Shown: in pieces, positions 1 through 6,071 of the stretch | Numbering within the stretch: the first letter of the stretch is position 1 | How the letters are laid out: every line of letters starts with the position of its first letter | Program-made: the position numbers and the translations under genes | Assembly: GCA_045132895.1 (NCBI GenBank) | Contig: JBGUTC010000077.1 | Coordinates: 1-6,187, forward strand | Source of the DNA: UMGS755 sp045132895 | GTDB taxonomy: Bacteria > Bacillota > Clostridia > UBA1381 > UBA9506 | Direction of reading: 5' to 3' | DNA: 6,187 nt | The notes under the pieces: model-generated | What the model saw: the letters and a program-made list of their open reading frames with translations, nothing else | Database searches by the model: none | Told to the model about the DNA's origin: nothing

Positions 1-183
1 TTTACAGAACACGCGGTTTCCGGCTGGATGGCCATGCTGCCGGTGTTCCTGATTTTTAACGGTGTTGTTTTGATGATGTTGGGGATTATTGGGGAATATA
101 TCGGCAGAATCTACGATGAAACGAAAAACAGACCGCTCTATATTATTCGCGAAACGAAGGGGTTTGATGATGAAAAAGAGTGA
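1..183 (+). CDS. Family 2 glycosyltransferase, C-terminal end (partial; DPM1/GtrB-like)
   Basis: Only the last 60 residues are present, because the gene begins before the window. The frame is open from base 1 to a TGA at 181-183. The piece contains a hydrophobic membrane segment (about residues 9-31 of the fragment, around MLPVFLIFNGVVLMM), followed by GEYIGRIYDETKNRPLYII. That juxtamembrane tail is characteristic of membrane-anchored GT2 enzymes of the GtrB/CsbB/YkoT type. In known members these enzymes transfer a sugar from a nucleotide donor to undecaprenyl phosphate at the cytoplasmic face of the membrane. The catalytic domain is outside the window, so the sugar cannot be inferred. The gene overlaps the following gtrA-like gene by 14 bp, which suggests translational coupling and joint function. 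The family call is fairly secure, the exact substrate unknown. Confidence 0.85.
   Translation, partial: FTEHAVSGWMAMLPVFLIFNGVVLMMLGIIGEYIGRIYDETKNRPLYIIRETKGFDDEKE
157..162 (+). promoter_or_regulatory. Ribosome binding site of the gtrA-like gene
   Basis: AAGGGG lies inside the end of the preceding glycosyltransferase gene. It is 4 bases before the ATG at 167 and 7 bases before the ATG at 170. The spacing favours 170 as the start and argues against the longer reading from a TTG at 89. Confidence 0.6.
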
Positions 184-640
184 CTATTTCCAGGTTATTA
201 AGTTTGGTCTGGTGGGTGTTTTGAACACAGCCCTTGATTATGGCTTGTTTTACGTTTTCTTTTCCTTTTTAAACCTTGATAAGAATCTGGCGCAGATTCT
301 GGCAACGGCCGGGGCTATGACCAACAGTTATCTGGTAAACCGATATTGGACATTCCAGAAATCCGGCGGGGTTCGCTATGGAGAAATCTGGCGTTTTCTG
401 GCGGTGAATGCCTTGTCTCTTCTGACGACTCTTTTATGTCTGAATCTGTTTTATGATGTTCTGCATCTATATACCGTTTTAAACGGGATTCTTGCAGCGC
501 TGGGCATTTCCTATGTTCTGGAGAACGATATGGCGGTTTTGTTCTCAAAAGTCCTTGCGATGCCTTTTTCTCTGGCAGTGAATTTTCTGGGAAACAGACT
601 ATGGGTTTTCAGGGAAAAAAGGTCCCAAAATATTTCCTGA
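170..640 (+). CDS. GtrA-like polytopic membrane protein
   Basis: This is a 156-residue protein with the GtrA/DPMS family pattern. An N-terminal FGLVGVLNTALDYGLFYVFF segment is followed by a second helix ending in NSYLVNRYWTFQ, a third helix around RFLAVNALSLLTTLLCLNLF, and a final helix ending in AVNFLGNRLWVF, so about four membrane segments. The repeated N-x(3-4)-R-x-W-x-F motif at the ends of helices two and four is the family hallmark. Known relatives act with a GT2 partner and are thought to flip polyprenyl-phosphate-linked sugars across the membrane or to assist cell-surface glycosylation. The adjoining GT2 gene fits this. An open frame extends back to a TTG at 89, but that extension lies in the upstream gene and is charged rather than membrane-like. 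The tandem ATG at 167/170 with AAGGGG upstream is preferred, with 170 the better spaced. The length is normal for the family. The molecule moved is unknown. Confidence 0.85.
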   Translation: MKKSDYFQVIKFGLVGVLNTALDYGLFYVFFSFLNLDKNLAQILATAGAMTNSYLVNRYWTFQKSGGVRYGEIWRFLAVNALSLLTTLLCLNLFYDVLHLYTVLNGILAALGISYVLENDMAVLFSKVLAMPFSLAVNFLGNRLWVFREKRSQNIS

Positions 641-650
641 TAAAAATTTG

Positions 651-790
651 GTTTCAACAGAGTTATCAACAGTTTTTGTGCATATTTTGAACAATTTTTG
701 ACGAAAAAACCTCGATTTTAGCGGTGTTTTCAAAAGAAACTGTTAACAACCCTGTTAATAATGTTGATAACTTCTCTGCTTTTCAACAGG
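651..790. promoter_or_regulatory. Cluster of DnaA-box-like 9-mers in the intergenic region
   Basis: The best matches to the DnaA consensus TTATCCACA are TTATCAACA on the + strand at 663-671 and on the - strand at 762-770, each with one mismatch. Weaker sites are TTATTAACA on the - strand at 753-761 and TTTTCAACA on the + strand at 780-788 (two mismatches each). TTGTTAACA on the - strand at 741-749 and GTTTCAACA on the + strand at 651-659 have three. Several are followed by G, giving a repeated CAACAG core. The arrangement resembles the box clusters of replication origins or of DnaA-regulated intergenic regions. No dnaA or dnaN gene is in the window, so an origin is not shown. A different regulator that recognises the same repeated word is equally possible. 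Confidence 0.4.
662..771. repeat. 10-bp perfect inverted repeat (arms 662-671 and 762-771)
   Basis: GTTATCAACA at 662-671 is repeated as its exact reverse complement TGTTGATAAC at 762-771, 90 bp apart. Near the same centre (about 717) lies a weaker AT-rich hairpin, with AAAAAACC at 704-711 facing GGTGTTTT at 723-730 (one mismatch). Three similar short words follow each other at 740-750, 752-762 and 761-771 (CTGTTAACAAC, CTGTTAATAAT, ATGTTGATAAC), the first containing the palindrome TGTTAACA. These are directly visible in the sequence. Their function is inferred only as a protein-binding array. Confidence 0.6.
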
Positions 791-852
791 AGAATATGGT
801 CCTTTTTTCGAAAAATAAACGGATATTTTTGTAAGATATTTCGCTTTTTGAC

Positions 853-881
853 TTGAATAATCAGCGAAAACAATATATAAT
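853..881 (+). promoter_or_regulatory. Sigma-A-type promoter of the pyrH operon
   Basis: The -35 element TTGAAT (853-858) and -10 element TATAAT (876-881, perfect consensus) are separated by 17 bp. Transcription should start near 888, giving a leader of about 43 bases before the pyrH ATG at 931. A TTGACT at 848-853 is closer to the -35 consensus, but it would leave a 22-bp spacer and is therefore less likely. This promoter implies that pyrH is transcribed from its own start here rather than only by read-through from upstream genes. Confidence 0.72.
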
Positions 882-919
882 GAAAGAGTGTAAAAAAAAT
901 AAAAAGCCATGAGGCGTTC

Positions 920-924
920 GGAGG
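920..924 (+). promoter_or_regulatory. Ribosome binding site of pyrH
   Basis: GGAGG, six bases before the ATG at 931, fixes the pyrH start. Confidence 0.8.
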
Positions 925-930
925 TTCCAT

Positions 931-1641
931 ATGACAAAAAAATATAAGCGTATTTTGCTGAAAATCAGTGGTGAAGCGCTGGCAGGCGGAAAAGGTACAG
1001 GGTTGGATTTTGAGACACTGGAGAACATTGCAAATGTTGTAAAACAGTGTAACGAAGCAGGTGTTCAGATTGCCATTGTTGTTGGTGGCGGTAATTTCTG
1101 GAGAGGTCGCTCCAGCGGCAACATGGACAGAACCCGTGCCGATCATATGGGTATGCTGGCTACGGTTATTAACTCTTTGGCTATGCAGAGTGCACTGGAA
1201 GCTGTCGGTGTTCCCACCCGGGTTCAGACAGCAATTGAAATGCGCCAGATTGCAGAACCCTATATTCGCGGTAAGGCAGTCCGTCACATGGAAAAAGGCA
1301 GAGTGGTTGTCTTTGGTTGCGGAACCGGTAACCCCTTCTTCTCAACGGATACAGCAGCAGCATTAAGAGCCGCCGAAATTGAAGCAGATGCGATTTTCCT
1401 GGCAAAGAAAGTAGATGCTGTTTATGATAGCGATCCTGCTAAAAATCCTGATGCTAAACGCTTTGACAGCCTGACCTATATTGATGTTTTAAGCAGAGGT
1501 CTGGGCGTTATGGATTCAACGGCAACATCTCTTTGCATGGATAATAATATTCCCATTTTAGTCTTTGGCCTCGATGATCCGCAGAATATTATCCGCGTTT
1601 TAGAAGGCGAAAAAGTCGGAACAATTGTTTCTAACGGCTAA
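931..1641 (+). CDS. pyrH: UMP kinase (uridylate kinase)
   Basis: This 236-residue cytoplasmic enzyme of the amino-acid kinase fold phosphorylates UMP to UDP with ATP, in the pyrimidine nucleotide pathway. Visible motifs are KISGEAL at residues 11-17 (phosphate-binding Lys11), a glycine-rich GGKGTG loop at 19-24, VVGGGNFWRG at 50-59, ADHMGM at 70-75 (Asp71, UMP binding) and GTGNPFFSTDTAA at 131-143. Near the C-terminal half are KKVDAVYDSDP and the LTYIDVL segment. The length matches the family (about 235-245), and no part is missing. The start is the ATG preceded by GGAGG, with a perfect -10 box upstream. Bacterial PyrH is a hexamer, usually inhibited by UTP and activated by GTP. A cysteine (Cys130) stands just before the GTGNPFF motif where relatives usually have glycine. 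The gene is first in the operon, 31 bp before frr. The assignment is essentially certain. Confidence 0.97.
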   Translation: MTKKYKRILLKISGEALAGGKGTGLDFETLENIANVVKQCNEAGVQIAIVVGGGNFWRGRSSGNMDRTRADHMGMLATVINSLAMQSALEAVGVPTRVQTAIEMRQIAEPYIRGKAVRHMEKGRVVVFGCGTGNPFFSTDTAAALRAAEIEADAIFLAKKVDAVYDSDPAKNPDAKRFDSLTYIDVLSRGLGVMDSTATSLCMDNNIPILVFGLDDPQNIIRVLEGEKVGTIVSNG

Positions 1642-1672
1642 ACTGTAACGAAAAGAAAGGAACGAAAACATT

Positions 1673-2218
1673 ATGTATGAAGAAGTAAAAGTAAAAATGG
1701 ATAAAGCCATTCAGGCTTTGGAGAATGACTATGCAGCAATTCGTGCCGGTCGTGCTAACCCGGCGCTGTTAGACAAAGTAACGGTTGATTATTACGGTTC
1801 TCCCACGCCGATCCCCCAGATTGGTACTGTTTCTGTACCGGAGGCAAGAATGCTGGTGATTCAGCCCTGGGACGGTTCTATTTTAGGTGACATTGAAAAG
1901 GCTATCTTAAAATCAGACCTGGGCCTGACACCTAATAATGACGGAAAGAGCATTCGTATTAACTTCCCGGCATTAACCGAGGAACGCCGTAAGGAATTGG
2001 TTAAGAGCATTTCCAAGCGTGCGGAAGAAGGTAAGGTTGTTATTCGCGGTATTCGCCGTGATGCGTTAGAAGGCTTTAAAGCTCAGAAGAAAAAAGGCGA
2101 AATCACAGAGGACGATTTAAAGGGTGCTGAAACAGACATTCAGAAGCTGACCGATAAGTACATCAAAGACATTGATACCATCGCAGCAAAAAAAGAAAAG
2201 GAAATTATGGAAATCTAA
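1673..2218 (+). CDS. frr: Ribosome recycling factor
   Basis: This is a 181-residue protein, close to the usual 185. After termination, RRF works with EF-G in the cytoplasm to split the 70S ribosome. The N-terminal helix carries DYAAIRAGRANPALLDKV (residues 19-36), the conserved entry to the beta domain. The beta domain follows at about 30-105 (VDYYGSPTPIPQIGTVSV, LVIQPWD), then the long helical domain with EERRKELVK and the IRGIRRDALEGFK stretch (124-136) bearing the conserved ribosome-contacting arginines. The C-terminus has the typical EITEDD and QKLTDKYI segments. GAAAGGAA about 11 bases before the ATG is an acceptable ribosome site. The pyrH-frr order is conserved across bacteria. The uppS ribosome site overlaps this gene's stop codon. 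I see nothing odd. Confidence 0.97.
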   Translation: MYEEVKVKMDKAIQALENDYAAIRAGRANPALLDKVTVDYYGSPTPIPQIGTVSVPEARMLVIQPWDGSILGDIEKAILKSDLGLTPNNDGKSIRINFPALTEERRKELVKSISKRAEEGKVVIRGIRRDALEGFKAQKKKGEITEDDLKGAETDIQKLTDKYIKDIDTIAAKKEKEIMEI

Positions 2219-2222
2219 GGGG
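2217..2222 (+). promoter_or_regulatory. Ribosome binding site of uppS overlapping the frr stop
   Basis: AAGGGG begins inside the frr TAA codon and lies six bases before the ATG at 2229. It selects that ATG over a frame extension reaching back to a TTG at 2172 within frr, and it suggests that frr and uppS translation are linked. Confidence 0.7.
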
Positions 2223-2228
2223 ATTTTT

Positions 2229-2984
2229 ATGTTTAAAGGATTCAGGGGCTTACGCTCTGCGAGAAAACTTCTGCAGGAAGTGGACCCGGATAACCTGCCG
2301 AAGCATGTTGGCATTATTATGGACGGCAACGGCCGTTGGGCAAAAAAACGGGGCTTGCCCCGTATTGCCGGGCACCGTGCCGGTGCACAGAATCTGAAGA
2401 CTATTTCAGAATTTGCCGGAGAAATGGGCATTAAGTATATTACTGCCTACGCCTTCAGCACAGAAAACTGGAAGCGTTCCAAAGAAGAAGTAGATGCCTT
2501 GATGCAACTGCTTCTGGATTATCTTAGAGATAAAGAGCAACTGGCGGGAAAAAATGTTGTGATTCGGGTCATTGGTGACCGGAGCGCTTTGTCAGATGAG
2601 ATTAACCGCGAGATTGATAACATTGAGGCTTATACTAAGGACCGGGACGGCATGGTGATGTATCTTGCCATTAACTATGGGGGACGTCAGGAAATTGTCC
2701 GTGCGGTGAACCGTCTTTGCGCTGAGGTTCAGGAGGGAACTCTTGAGCCCGGAGCGGTTACAGAAGATATGCTGTCTCAGCATGTTTACACAGAAGAGGT
2801 TCCCGATGTTGATCTGATTATTCGCCCCAGTGGGGAGCTCAGGCTTTCGAATTTCTTGTTATGGCAGTCGGCATACAGCGAATTCTGCTTTTCTGATATT
2901 AACTGGCCTGATTTTTCAACCCGGGACTTTACCCGGGCGATTCTTGATTACCAGAATCGGAACAGACGGTTTGGCGGTAGTTAG
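2229..2984 (+). CDS. uppS: Undecaprenyl diphosphate synthase (cis-prenyltransferase, EC 2.5.1.31)
   Basis: The 251-residue enzyme extends farnesyl diphosphate with isopentenyl diphosphate units to the C55 carrier lipid for peptidoglycan and other wall polymers. It acts at the cytoplasmic membrane surface. Family motifs appear in order. IIMDGNGRWAKKRG (residues 29-42) contains the catalytic Asp32, and GHRAG (48-52) follows. YAFSTENWKRS (74-84) is next, then INYGGRQEI. DLIIRPSGELRLSNFLLWQ with YSEFCF holds the diphosphate-binding arginines and the Mg-binding glutamate. The protein ends in NRNRRFGG. The start is the ATG with AAGGGG six bases upstream, which gives the family's normal length. A longer reading adds 19 lysine-rich residues from the frr region and is rejected. 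RPSGE in place of the commoner RTSGE is a familiar variant. The product supplies the carrier lipid used by glycosyltransferases such as the one at the left edge. Confidence 0.96.
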   Translation: MFKGFRGLRSARKLLQEVDPDNLPKHVGIIMDGNGRWAKKRGLPRIAGHRAGAQNLKTISEFAGEMGIKYITAYAFSTENWKRSKEEVDALMQLLLDYLRDKEQLAGKNVVIRVIGDRSALSDEINREIDNIEAYTKDRDGMVMYLAINYGGRQEIVRAVNRLCAEVQEGTLEPGAVTEDMLSQHVYTEEVPDVDLIIRPSGELRLSNFLLWQSAYSEFCFSDINWPDFSTRDFTRAILDYQNRNRRFGGS

Positions 2985-3010
2985 GAACCGGAAGGAGAGG
3001 GGAAAAACCT

Positions 3011-3838
3011 ATGTCAAAATTAACTGTTCGCGTTCTCAGCGGTGTTATTGGTGCTGTTTGTGTTTTGGGATTGATTTTTTCTATGCCGGCTATATTCCAT
3101 GGGGCGGTTACTCTTGCTTGTCTGATTGCCGTCTATGAACTGCACAGAACGTTTGAATTGGGGCAAAAGTGGCAACTTTCGGCTCTTACATATCTGTTTG
3201 CGTCAGGTGTTTTAGTGATTCCGTTTTTCTCAAAAACCCTGCCCGGAGAACTGATTATGTTCCTTTTGATAGCATTTTTGATGTTGATTCTGGTCAGCGC
3301 GGTTCTGTTTAACGGAAAGATTACCTTTACCGATGTGGCGTATTCTGTTTTCGTTTTGGTTTATGGCGTTCTGCTGCCTATGCACGTTTCCGGTATCCGT
3401 ATGATGGATTACGGCGTTTTCCTTGTGATTCTGAGTTTTCTGGGAGCGTGGATGCCGGACACCTTTGCGTTTTTTGCAGGAAAGTTTTTTGGCAAACGGA
3501 AACTGATCCCTTCTGTCAGCCCGAATAAGACTGTTGCCGGTGCCATTGGCGCAGTAGTGGGCGCAGTGGTTAGTTTTCTGGTGTATGCCGGGATTCTGAT
3601 TTTTGGTTTTGGTTTTTCTGTTCGTTTCGTGCCCCTTGTGGCGTTATCTCTGATTTGCGGCGTTATGGCGCAGTTCGGTGATCTTTCTGCTTCTTTGATT
3701 AAGCGGGCATGCGGAAAAAAGGATTTCGGGAATTTGATTCCTGGTCATGGTGGAATTTTAGACCGGATTGACAGTCTTGTCTTTATTGCACCCCTTGTTT
3801 ACTACTTTTTACGAGTATTTGAGGTTATTTACAAATGA
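3011..3838 (+). CDS. cdsA: Phosphatidate cytidylyltransferase (CDP-diglyceride synthase)
   Basis: This 275-residue integral membrane enzyme converts phosphatidic acid and CTP to CDP-diacylglycerol, the precursor of most phospholipids. Most of the chain is hydrophobic, with about eight membrane segments beginning at residues 7-25. DTFAFFAGKFFGKRKLIP (150-167) with SPNKTVAG (170-177) is the conserved cytosolic loop. The CDS signature fits completely at 228-254 (SLIKRACGKKDFGNLIPGHG and on to GILDRID), containing the KR, KKD, HGG and DRID elements. The length is normal. GGAGAGGGG lies just upstream of the ATG. The gene follows uppS by 26 bp, and its stop overlaps the dxr start by 4 bp. The assignment is firm. 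Confidence 0.96.
   Translation: MSKLTVRVLSGVIGAVCVLGLIFSMPAIFHGAVTLACLIAVYELHRTFELGQKWQLSALTYLFASGVLVIPFFSKTLPGELIMFLLIAFLMLILVSAVLFNGKITFTDVAYSVFVLVYGVLLPMHVSGIRMMDYGVFLVILSFLGAWMPDTFAFFAGKFFGKRKLIPSVSPNKTVAGAIGAVVGAVVSFLVYAGILIFGFGFSVRFVPLVALSLICGVMAQFGDLSASLIKRACGKKDFGNLIPGHGGILDRIDSLVFIAPLVYYFLRVFEVIYK
3821..3825 (+). promoter_or_regulatory. Ribosome binding site of dxr within cdsA
   Basis: GAGGT lies nine bases before the ATG at 3835 and twelve before the ATG at 3838. The spacing supports the first ATG and a 4-bp ATGA overlap with cdsA. Confidence 0.5.
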
Positions 3839-4995
3839 TGAATTTAGCGATTTTGGGTTCCACCGGTTCCATTGGAACGCAGACCTTAGAGGTTGTCCGG
3901 GCATTGGGCAACATTTCGGTCAGGGCCATTGGTGCCGGTCGGAATATTGATCTTTTAGAAAAACAAATCCGGGAGTTTCGTCCCCGTTATGCCTGCGTAG
4001 CAGACGAGATGCTGGCGGCGGAACTGAAAACAAAAGTGGCAGACACCGAAACAGAGGTCTTAGCCGGCGCAAAAGGCATGGAATTCCTTGCCGAGGAGCC
4101 GGGCAGCGACACTGTGGTGGCTGCCATTGTGGGCTTTGCCGGTTTGATTCCGGCATTGGCGGCAGTGCGCGCCGGGAAGCGATTGGCTCTTGCTAATAAG
4201 GAAACCCTGGTTGCTGCCGGTGATCTGGTTCGCGCTGAACTGGAAAAGTCCGGCGGGGAAATGATTCCCGTTGATAGTGAACACAGCGCTATTTTCCAGT
4301 GTTTAGAAGCGATTTCTGTTTCCCGGAGGCCGGCGGAATTAAAGCGCATTTTACTGACAGCATCCGGCGGACCTTTTGCCGGTAAGAAGCGGGAAGAACT
4401 CCTTTCTATCACGCCGGAAGCGGCTCTTAAGCATCCGAACTGGGATATGGGTGCGAAAATCACCATAGATTCAGCGACGCTGATGAACAAAGGTCTGGAG
4501 GTTTTAGAAGCCGCGCAACTTTTTGGTGTTCCTGCAGATAAAATTGATGTCCTGGTACACCGGCAGAGCATCGTGCATTCCATGATTGAGTTGACGGATG
4601 GTGCTGTGTTGGCGCAGATGGGCGTTCCGGATATGAAACTGCCCATTCAGCTTGCCCTGACCTATCCGGAAAGATGCCCCATGCAGGATAACACCCTGGA
4701 CTTAGCCAAAGCCGGCGCTCTGACCTTTGAAGAGCCGGACATGGAAACCTTCCGTTGCCTGGCTTTAGCGTATGAGGCGGCGAAAGTTGGGCATACTATG
4801 CCTTGCGTGTTAAACGGCGCTAACGAAGTTGCTGTTTCTCTGTTTCTGAAAAAGAAAATCGGATTTCTGGAAATTCCGGAATTAATTGAACAAACGATGG
4901 CGGCACACAAGGTTATTCCGTGCCCGTCTCTTTCTGATATTATTGAGGCTGACCGCTTTGCCCGGGAAACGGCTCTCTGCCTTTGGGGCAAGTGA
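3835..4995 (+). CDS. dxr: 1-deoxy-D-xylulose 5-phosphate reductoisomerase (EC 1.1.1.267)
   Basis: This 386-residue cytoplasmic enzyme rearranges and reduces 1-deoxy-D-xylulose 5-phosphate to methylerythritol 4-phosphate with NADPH, the committed step of the MEP isoprenoid pathway. It is the target of fosmidomycin in studied bacteria. The N-terminal Rossmann motif is GSTGSIG at residues 8-14. NKETLVAAG (121-129) follows, and PVDSEHSAIFQ (145-155) holds the metal ligands Asp147 and Glu149. TASGGPF (175-181) comes next, then HPNWDMGAKITIDSATLMNK (200-219) followed by GLEVLEA with Glu222. LNGANEVAV (326-334) lies in the C-terminal domain. All key residues are present and the length is typical. 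The start is ATGATG: the first ATG overlaps the cdsA stop as ATGA, so the ribosome may simply continue from cdsA, and the second ATG would drop one residue. The substrate route leads to the precursors used by UppS. Confidence 0.97.
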   Translation: MMNLAILGSTGSIGTQTLEVVRALGNISVRAIGAGRNIDLLEKQIREFRPRYACVADEMLAAELKTKVADTETEVLAGAKGMEFLAEEPGSDTVVAAIVGFAGLIPALAAVRAGKRLALANKETLVAAGDLVRAELEKSGGEMIPVDSEHSAIFQCLEAISVSRRPAELKRILLTASGGPFAGKKREELLSITPEAALKHPNWDMGAKITIDSATLMNKGLEVLEAAQLFGVPADKIDVLVHRQSIVHSMIELTDGAVLAQMGVPDMKLPIQLALTYPERCPMQDNTLDLAKAGALTFEEPDMETFRCLALAYEAAKVGHTMPCVLNGANEVAVSLFLKKKIGFLEIPELIEQTMAAHKVIPCPSLSDIIEADRFARETALCLWGK

Positions 4996-5007
4996 TTGGT
5001 GGCTAGT

Positions 5008-5013
5008 AGGAGG
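5008..5013 (+). promoter_or_regulatory. Ribosome binding site of rseP
   Basis: AGGAGG lies four bases before the ATG at 5018. It marks that start rather than the frame extension back to an ATG at 4886 inside dxr. The extension's residues are arginine-rich, out of keeping with the metalloprotease N-terminus. Confidence 0.75.
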
Positions 5014-5017
5014 CAAC

Positions 5018-6046
5018 ATGACAACTATCTGGACTGTTCTTGCGGCAATTCTTATCTTTTGTGTTTTGATTTTTGTTCATGAATTTGGTCATTTTATTTC
5101 GGCAAAACTGTTGGGCATCCGTGTCCATGAATTTGCTATCGGCATGGGACCGAAGTTATTTGGTAAACAAAAGGGCGAAACCCTCTATTCCGTCCGTGCT
5201 TTGCCCATTGGTGGATTTTGTGCCTTAGAGGGAGAAAACACGTCCTCTGCAGATGACAGAGCTCTCAGCAACAAACCGGCATGGGCAAAACTCATCGTTT
5301 TGGTTTCCGGTGCGTTCATGAACCTGCTTCTTGGCTTGATGATTCTTTGGTGCATGTATGGATCGGCGCAGGAAATTGTGGTGCCTGAGGTGGCAGCCGT
5401 TACGTCGCAGAGTGTGGCAGAAGCGGTTGGTATTATGCCCGGTGATGAGATTATTGAATATGGCGGCAGCCGGATTCATATTGCCAGCGATATGTTCTGG
5501 GTCAAGGATCGCGGCGCAAAGGAAAAGACCTTAATTGTCCGCAGAGATGGCGAGAAAATTTCTTTCTCGCTTCCTGTTGATCCCACGGCGGAGGGAAACA
5601 GCCTGGGGGTTCAGTTGGGAAGCAGAGAGAACAGTTTTCTTTTGACGGTCAAAACCGGATATTACACAACAGTGTTTTACATTCGTGTGATTTTGGAGTC
5701 CCTGGTCGATTTGTTCCGGGGCGAGGTTTCAATCAGCTCTATGTCAGGTCCCATCGGAATTGTCTCTGAAATTGGATCTGCCGTTGAGGAAACAGCAAAA
5801 ACCGGTTGGGCAGGATTTTTAAATTTGCTGCAATTGGCAGTTTTGCTGACTGTGAATCTGGGTGTCTTTAATTTATTGCCCATTCCGGCCTTAGATGGTG
5901 GGCGGATTTTCTTTGTTTTGGTTGAGATAATCCGGAGAAAGCCCCTACCCCCGGAAAAAGAGGGCATTGTGCATATGATTGGCTTCGGGCTTCTTATTTT
6001 GCTTTCAATTTTTGTTGCATATATGGATGTTTTGCGGCTCTTTTAG
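5018..6046 (+). CDS. rseP: Intramembrane zinc metalloprotease, site-2 protease family (RseP/RasP)
   Basis: This 342-residue polytopic membrane protease cleaves membrane-spanning segments, usually of anti-sigma factors or leftover signal peptides. The first helix carries the zinc-binding HEFGH at residues 21-25, with catalytic Glu22. A beta-hairpin SVRALPIGGFCALEGE (58-73) follows, then a second helix around 91-113. A single PDZ-like domain is at about 120-190 (GIMPGDEIIEYGG at 138-150). SMSGPIGI (241-248) and NLLPIPALDGGRIF (285-298), with the third metal ligand Asp293, complete the family pattern. At 342 residues it is clearly shorter than the two-PDZ E. coli enzyme (about 450) and B. subtilis RasP (about 420), but it matches the one-PDZ forms common in Clostridia. 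It sits directly after dxr, a conserved position. The substrate cannot be inferred because no anti-sigma gene is in view. Confidence 0.95.
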   Translation: MTTIWTVLAAILIFCVLIFVHEFGHFISAKLLGIRVHEFAIGMGPKLFGKQKGETLYSVRALPIGGFCALEGENTSSADDRALSNKPAWAKLIVLVSGAFMNLLLGLMILWCMYGSAQEIVVPEVAAVTSQSVAEAVGIMPGDEIIEYGGSRIHIASDMFWVKDRGAKEKTLIVRRDGEKISFSLPVDPTAEGNSLGVQLGSRENSFLLTVKTGYYTTVFYIRVILESLVDLFRGEVSISSMSGPIGIVSEIGSAVEETAKTGWAGFLNLLQLAVLLTVNLGVFNLLPIPALDGGRIFFVLVEIIRRKPLPPEKEGIVHMIGFGLLILLSIFVAYMDVLRLF

Positions 6047-6071
6047 AGTGGCAGACGGAAAGGAATTTGCC

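Noticed and set aside
610..639. Possible terminator hairpin at the end of the gtrA-like gene (CAGGGAAA facing TTTCCTG)
   Set aside because: The stem is seven pairs with a bulge, has few G-C pairs, and is followed by ATAAAAATTT rather than a T run.
699..705. TGACGAA, a match to the Spo0A box TGNCGAA
   Set aside because: It is a single seven-base degenerate word in AT-rich DNA, and nothing in the window shows that the organism sporulates.
796..834. Twelve-residue open frame (ATG to TAA) after AGGAG in the intergenic region
   Set aside because: It is upstream of the pyrH promoter, has only three bases between the ribosome site and ATG, and is too short to judge as coding.
848..853. TTGACT as the -35 element for pyrH
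   Set aside because: It would leave a 22-bp spacer to the TATAAT box; TTGAAT at 853-858 gives 17 bp.
909..947. Upstream open frame of 12 codons overlapping the pyrH start
   Set aside because: It has no ribosome site before its ATG, while the pyrH GGAGG lies within it; chance explains it.
730..1287. A 185-codon open frame on the - strand across the intergenic region and pyrH
   Set aside because: It is antisense to the clearly coding pyrH gene, its sequence resembles no family, and it has no supporting promoter or ribosome site that I can see.
3987..4646. A 219-codon open frame on the - strand inside dxr
   Set aside because: It is a shadow of dxr: the + strand frame has every catalytic motif of the enzyme, while the - strand product is serine- and alanine-rich low-complexity text.
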